DNA of 64,000 bases, taken from assembly GCF_964340395.1 (NCBI RefSeq), contig NC_135563.1, positions 16,210,651-16,274,650 of the forward strand, read 5' to 3'. The position numbers were made by a program, and so were the translations under genes. Source of the stretch: Glandiceps talaboti (lineage: Eukaryota; Hemichordata; Enteropneusta; Spengelidae). Shown piece after piece: positions 37,701 through 64,000 of the stretch (the stretch's first letter is position 1; each line of letters starts with the position of its first letter). Below the pieces are notes generated by a model that saw nothing but the letters and a program-made list of their open reading frames with translations, did no database searches and was not told the origin of the DNA.

Positions 37701-37729
37701 TATCATACAGTCAGAGTTGCAGTGAATAA
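34706..37729 (+). CDS. TPR (TTC22-like) - TIR domain protein, copy 2
   Basis: This tandem paralogue of the gene 3.2 kb upstream has the same two-exon structure: 34706-35828 and 36066-37729, phase 1 junction, 928 aa. The start context AAGATGGCGTC is identical to copy 1. The N-terminal TPR half (about 370 aa) is plainly homologous but clearly diverged. The linker is basic (RREKRQRYQIRGHVKGRN) but lacks the dense RG box of copy 1. The middle is acidic and polar (Asp/Ser/Asn) with little similarity to copy 1 until FSPKPQRK. The last 260 residues, including the TIR domain from about 773, are nearly identical to copy 1 down to silent sites. The TIR boxes are YDIFVMYGRHD and DCCFPDRDFEEEADF. Copy 2 reads FDYDIF where copy 1 reads FDYEYDIF, a six-base difference. 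The stop codon overlaps an AATAAA. Both copies look intact and are probably expressed. The exact cellular function is not known. Confidence 0.85.
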
Positions 37730-37761
37730 ACGATACATGTATCAGATGGTACAGGTGACAA

Positions 37762-37767
37762 AATAAA
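37762..37767 (+). terminator. Poly(A) signal of TPR-TIR copy 2
   Basis: AATAAA hexamers lie at 37725 (overlapping the stop), 37762 and 37800. The second and third are the more likely signals. Confidence 0.45.
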
Positions 37768-39214
37768 ACATACACTTGGTAGTGACAGTCACTTAACAAA
37801 ATAAACTGCAGAAGAACATGGAATTATAGCAGCAGGTGTGTATGTGGACGACGGTTACTGAAGATATAATTTGTGGCTGGTGAAATAGCCATTGTATGCC
37901 ACAAGTTCAACAAAGTCTCTACTAGACACTGCACCAACCAAACATACAAAACAGTGGTCTATTTTTGTATGGATTTACAAAACAATAGTACAGTAAATGA
38001 AAATTAATATTTGGTATAATCAACCTTTCACTTGACATATGCAATTGATACCAAGTAATTTTGCATAAAACAATGATGGAGTGATATTTGTTTTAACCAT
38101 GCTCTGACTGCAATATCAAATTTAATATACATGATTGATGAAAGTGTATATTTTTTGAGATTTTAACAACAGAGATATCTGAACTAAAGACTAAGTCTAG
38201 TGTAATGTTTTATCATCATGTGTGTGAGTAAATGTGTCTCCAATGCACAACATAACCGAGTGTATTAAAGAGATAGAAACATTTTGAGTCAGTTTTTGCT
38301 ACACATGAGGACTAACTTAGGAAAGATCGCACAATGTTGCACAAGCGCAATAAATGAACGTTGTTCGTTTAGGACAAAAAATACCTGATTGAACAATTTT
38401 CAGGATGTATTAGTATTTTGAAGAAAAAATACTCCAGTAGTTACGGTGCAAATTTAACACACACACACAGGAGTTCCTCAGATACAATGAAATTATGACT
38501 CGCACAGTCCATGTAAAGTCAACTGGAAGGTTTTTATTATACACATAATATAATCGTAAATGCACATGGACTGAGTGTAAAATATTCATCTACATTTATT
38601 ACACCTACAAGATGGCAGCCTGTGTGTGAACTGGTACTCATCACTCCTCTGTCAATCTCTACTTATAATCAATCAATCAATCAATCAATCAATAATCAAT
38701 CACAATCTGAAACTGTATGACAATTAATATCAACTGCTGACAAAAAAACAAACATCTACAACTTCAAGTCGTGGAACATTTCATCATTTCTTGTATTTTA
38801 TAACCTCAAACATCATAAACTGGCAAGTGTCAAAAAAATGTGGAGAATTGGACAATGTAAAGTTCAGTTATGAACTTCTACTTTACATTAAAAAAACTTG
38901 GATACATTATTATCGGAATTTACATTTTTCCATATCTAACCTTGAAAATCAACAGTGTTACTATTTCTCTATAAAGTCTTAAGATTTATTTAGACAATAA
39001 TTTATTAACCTCACATCTAGAGAATACTTGTTGAAATTAATGGCAGATATTGTTTGAAATCACAACATTATTGGAAATGGAGGGGCTATTTTTTGTATGC
39101 AATTGTTCTAGACTAACGATTTTGATTTTGAGTTTTGAGTTTATGGGGGGAACCCAGACTTGTAAACTTCAACACTTTGTTTTCTACTAGCATTGTCTAT
39201 GCACAATATCATCC

Positions 39215-39467
39215 AATAGGGAACTTGCAATCCAGACTGAGCATGCACAGACGCAAAGGACTATGGGATTATCTGAGGTTATCGTATTACCTAATCTGGA
39301 GCTACCAATCAAATAAACCTCCCACAATGGTCAGGGTGACTATAAATTGATCATTTGTGGTTACAAACAATATAACAATATTGTTCATAATACTAATTGA
39401 TTAGCATTTATTATCACATTTCCCATGATGCAACATTCAATATGGCAGGTTTGCAAGTTCCCCTATT
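39215..39467. mobile_element. 250-bp inverted-repeat element
   Basis: AATAGGGAACTTGCAA at the left end is inverted as TTGCAAGTTCCCCTATT at the right, with one inserted base. The interior is non-coding. Confidence 0.45.
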
Positions 39468-41756
39468 ATAACTTGTGCCACCCAAATACTTACTGTTAAT
39501 GCTTCATGGAAATTATGACTTGTATTTAAGCCACCTAAATATTTGTTCACTGTTTCCTTCATGTCATTCATTCACTTTGAGTTATAAAGTGAAAAAACCC
39601 TAATAACAACAGTAAACTTACACGAATAGGCAGTTTTTGTGTAAAATTGAAATTGACTTGTAAGAACAAGGGCACTATTAACATTTACTGCCCAGGATGT
39701 TTTATACACAGGGCAATACTATACATATATTGCCCAATAAAGTTGAAATATTCCAACATTATAATATAGATACTTATATGATGGCAATATTAATATTTTA
39801 TTTATTGCCTAGGTTAAGAAGCTTTCAATATCTAAAATTTAAAAGATGTGGTATTATAATGACATCAATTTTGACTGAAATATTATGATAAAAAATAATT
39901 TCAGGTTATGAATTCATCTGAGATTGTACTACATGTTTGTGTTGTGTATGAGTTGGTCTTGTATTTGATCCCGAATTGAATATTCAAGAAAAATATGGCC
40001 AGTCTTTGAACAATGAAATAAAGGTAATTGAGGAAAATAATTACAGGATTATAATCAGGTGTTTTTGTTGCTTGATATCATTTGGTTTTGCAGTAATATA
40101 GTAATTTACTCATCAGTGTGTTCTCTAATGAAACACAAATTATTTTGCTGTGGGTTACAATGATACAAACTGGGTTTCTTCTTAGTCACCACACACAGTA
40201 AGAGATGGGGAAATACCAAGAAAATGCTGTGTATCAATGGCACATCTAATTGGCTAAGAGGGACACACTCAGTTTGGGTAAGCTAGAGTTCAATGCAAAT
40301 GTCTGTCATGTATGTATGTATGTACAATTTCACCCCACCCCCCACCCTACCCCACCCCTCCTGCTGTCACCCAACAAAGCCTAAGGTCTATATATTAGGG
40401 TGGCTCCCTAATAATGAGGTAGACAAAGTAACTTATTACTCTAAATATTTCTCCTACACTATGGTGCTGGATTGTCTGATATCAAATATGTTTCACAATG
40501 TCATCTTTTACTGCTATTCTAAATTACAGGAGAACTGAAGTTGCCTTGCAAAGACAAAGACAACTTAAACAAACAATTGCAGAAGTGCCGTGCACAGCAG
40601 GGGTATAGAAGTAGTCAAGTATCATGTTGATTATCAGTTGGAAAGTAAACAATTGACACAATTAAAATCATCAAGACCATGTGTCATTTTTTTCAGCCGA
40701 AGCCTGTTTCTACTACACTGCAAAAGACTAACAGTGATTTATCATTTTTTAATGTGATTGGGTAAAGAATCCTGCTGTGTGTGTGTTGTGTCTCCGTTAT
40801 TGTTACATGTCCCATGAGTGAAACACCAAGGCAACTTCATTTCTCCTGTAATTCATTTGGAAAGAGAGCAACTCGTTGAAAATAATGATGAAATAATACA
40901 CATTTCATCTCCCATCCCACACCCAATATATAATCTGATTTTATATATTACCATATATAATATAAGGTAGGATTTCAGTGTAGGTGGCTGTTCATAATGG
41001 TTAAAATAATACTTGAAATGTCACAGGGGGTATAAGTCCAACCTTTCCCCAAACACTTACCTGCCCCCTTCATGCATCAACATTTAAAATCTATTACTGT
41101 GAAGCTTTGAAAGGAAAAACAGACAGAAATTGAAATGTCTGTCTACTAGGTAAAATAGTCTCTATTGACTGACTTGAACTTGCATAACCACTGATATCTC
41201 AACATGTAGTCCAAAACACTTCACACATAAAATTTAACTTTATACAATCTTCAGATTAACTTTCACTTCTGTCAGTTTGACGGTATCGAGATGAATAGAA
41301 TATAGCTGCATGTACAAACTGGTTTAAAATACAATATCATTCACATACAGCACATTCTGTCAGTTTCATGCCAAGGAACAACATTACATATTTTTTTTTT
41401 GTTGTTGAAATTTCCAAAAATCTGGTGGATAGAAGTCAGAAGTAATATACAGGTACACACTAGGTATAAATAGCATATAAAAATATCACGTTATTAAACT
41501 AGGTGGGATACAATGCCGATCACTGAAAATAAATTAAAACTTTTTTACAATGTTATTTCTACAAAATATGAAGCAGTTAAAATTTCCTTGGTCATCCAAT
41601 CACATAGGATAATCAAAAATGGAAAACTTTTTTGTCAAAATCACCAGTTGCTTCAATGGTTCATGACAGAACAAATTTTTGCGATGAAAATGTCTCATAG
41701 TTTGGACTTCTTGTCATTTTGATTACCGTTTGTCATTCTAAGGCAAACAAACACTG

Positions 41757-41762
41757 TTTATT
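41757..41762 (-). terminator. Candidate slit poly(A) signal
   Basis: A minus-strand AATAAA lies about 540 nt after the slit stop. Other hexamers occur further downstream in the AT-rich spacer, so the true end may be later. Confidence 0.25.
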
Positions 41763-42301
41763 GTCAATTTTAAGAACAAATTTTCCTGAAATGTGTAAAT
41801 TTTATATCTATATAAACTCACACCTGTCAAAATAAAATTCTCAATGGACTGAAGACCTGGAAATAGCGCCCTCTATGGCTGAAACCTTGACTACTTTTTT
41901 TTTCTTTCAAACATGGACATTTCCAGTGTCCTTATGATATATATTTTTACATTCAGGTTTTTTTTCCTCTCATGGGCCACAATTGAAAAAATCAAGCGTG
42001 GACAAAATTCACGTCAACCTTTCTTTAATCAGTTAATGGTTGATATCAATATAAGGAATATCATTCATTATTATTTTAGACAAAAATAATGTGTAACTAC
42101 ATAAAGGTATCCTCTGACAAAAATAATTTACACTTGTCCATCCTATAATGACTATAAAATTAAATCTGAGCATTAAAATGAATTCTCTTTGTATATCTAT
42201 GTCTCATAGAGTGGGCTGAAGCTTTAGGGTAAATATCTCAAGTAAGGACAGCCTACAATGTCTTTTATACATCATAAAGTTGACAAATCGTCCTATTGGC
42301 T

Positions 42302-62742
<20,441 letters not shown>

Positions 62743-62847
62743 CTAGAATAAAACAGTGAAAACTGTCATTCTAATATATTGAAGTTGTAATAAAATGTGT
62801 TCAAATAAAAGATGTAATATCTGCTCAAATAAAAAAATTAAAAATAC

Positions 62848-63176
62848 ATTATCATTCCAACATTTTTCCATGCTGTGACCAATTTCTATAATTCACTTGA
62901 TTCCCTATTTCGTCATCCAACCCTTACATATCCGCTCTGCATTCAAATTTATTTCTACAATGCAATCAGATGGTTTCATCAAAACTACTTTTAGTGTTAA
63001 CATTCAAGAAGTGGAACTGTGGTTTGTTAAAGGAGGAAAGTAAATTATCATTCCAATATGTTTTCCTTGCTGTGTGATCGATTTACCTGATTCCCTACTT
63101 TGTCACCAAACCTAACATATCTGTTCTCTTTGTATCTTTAACATTCAAGAAGTGATAACTGTGGTTTATTAAAGGC
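62848..63176. repeat. Imperfect tandem duplication in slit intron
   Basis: Units 62848-63032 and 63043-63176 share ATTATCATTCCAA, TGATTCCCTA, AACATTCAAGAAGTG and AACTGTGGTTT-TTAAAGG. The second lacks about 50 bp of the middle. Confidence 0.75.
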
Positions 63177-63774
63177 CAAATAACCTTCATTGATATTCAC
63201 TACTAGGCTAGTTATTGACCTGTTTCACTCTGTTTCATTAGACATCACTGCACCTTTTTATTTCCACCTTTAACAATGACATTTTATGAGTTCAAAGTAA
63301 ATCACTTTTATTTACCAGTGCTGCACTAAAGTACACGTGTTATTTCCTTCAAGTATTTGATTCAACTTTCAACTGTTAGTACATGTATTCTATGACATAT
63401 GCACACAAAGAATAACAAGATATTAGTTTATACAATATAACACATATTGATATGGTAGAAAAGAAAACATTAATGAATCGGTCAAAATATGTCATGTTTT
63501 TACTTTCATACCCAAATAAGCTTGAAACTGTTAGACATAATTCCATGCAATGTAGGCAGTCTGTTTCAGTAAAAATAGTTTTTATTCCCTAATTGTTGAA
63601 CTGTTTTTCATGTTATGCATCAAATAAACATCACCATCCCGGTTATCATCATAATTTCATTCCATTTTTGTTAGTGTAAAAAAATTGGTCATCATGTAAT
63701 CACAATTATCATCTTACACTAATTATCTTGATTATTCATATACTCATCTAACACCATTCTCATCATTTTGTCAT

Positions 63775-63862
63775 TTTTCTCATCATCTGCTCATCATCCT
63801 CATCATCATAGCTGTCATTGTCATTGTTGTCGTCATCATTATCATCATCATCATCATCATCG

Positions 63863-63903
<41 letters not shown>

Positions 63904-64000
63904 GTCATTGTCGTTGTCATCGTCATCGTCATCGTCGTCATCATCACGGTCATTTATGTCATCATGGCCACGGTCATAGTCAAGGTCGTCATCATCATCA
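63775..64000. repeat. ATC trinucleotide microsatellite
   Basis: CATCAT units with GTC and CGT variants run to the end of the window. Confidence 0.95.

Larger units (their letters stand above)
37730..42301. other. Spacer between TPR-TIR copy 2 and slit stop
   Basis: The genes on either side end here (convergent 3' ends). It contains the copy 2 3' UTR, an AATC microsatellite (about 38661-38699), an inverted-repeat element (39215-39467) and the slit 3' UTR of unknown length at the right. No coding exon is seen. Confidence 0.6.
62743..64000. other. Slit intron at window edge
   Basis: This is upstream intron of slit. It holds an imperfect direct duplication (62848-63032 and 63043-63176) and an ATC-rich microsatellite from about 63775 to the end of the window. 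No LRR exon was found, so the previous slit exon is more than 1.2 kb away. Confidence 0.6.

Overview
The window is AT-rich nuclear DNA from an invertebrate animal. Every gene is split by GT-AG introns, the spacers are full of microsatellites, foldback elements and low-copy repeats, and the proteins are bilaterian. The slit homologue has seven EGF modules, as invertebrate slits do. The species cannot be fixed from the sequence; a lophotrochozoan or an invertebrate deuterostome are both plausible.

Layout, left to right. (1) 1708-10530, minus strand: a complete 15-exon gene for the 72-kDa subunit of the signal recognition particle (SRP72, 666 aa). (2) 15674-23780, minus: a nine- or ten-exon gene for a MAP9/ASAP-like microtubule-associated protein (about 830 aa). 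(3) 27857-31474 and 34706-37729, plus: two tandem two-exon paralogues that join tetratricopeptide (TTC22-like) helices, a basic or low-complexity linker, a second helical block and a C-terminal TIR domain. (4) 42302-62742, minus: the 3' two-thirds of a slit axon-guidance gene, 22 exons from the last repeat of LRR domain 2 through D3, D4, six EGFs, a laminin G domain, EGF7 and the cystine knot. The first exons of slit (signal peptide, D1, most of D2) lie beyond base 64000.

The genes do not form a pathway. SRP72 (protein targeting), MAP9 (microtubules and spindle) and slit (Robo ligand) are conserved single genes. The accessory part of the window is the TPR-TIR pair, which looks like a lineage-specific innate-immune or NAD-related signalling family. 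Its two copies are near-identical in the TIR half and clearly diverged in the TPR half; one carries an RG-rich box that the other largely lacks, and a kappaB-like site lies upstream of the second.

The other main observations are an extra 72-nt LRR exon in slit domain D4 (two adjacent, phase-matched, homologous exons), MAP9 C-terminal coding sequence that runs into a degenerate tandem array in its 3' UTR, two partial exon duplications that copy a splice site, a possible 24-nt microexon in MAP9, and several unnamed foldback/MITE-like families. No transposase, reverse transcriptase, tRNA, rRNA or CRISPR array was recognised.
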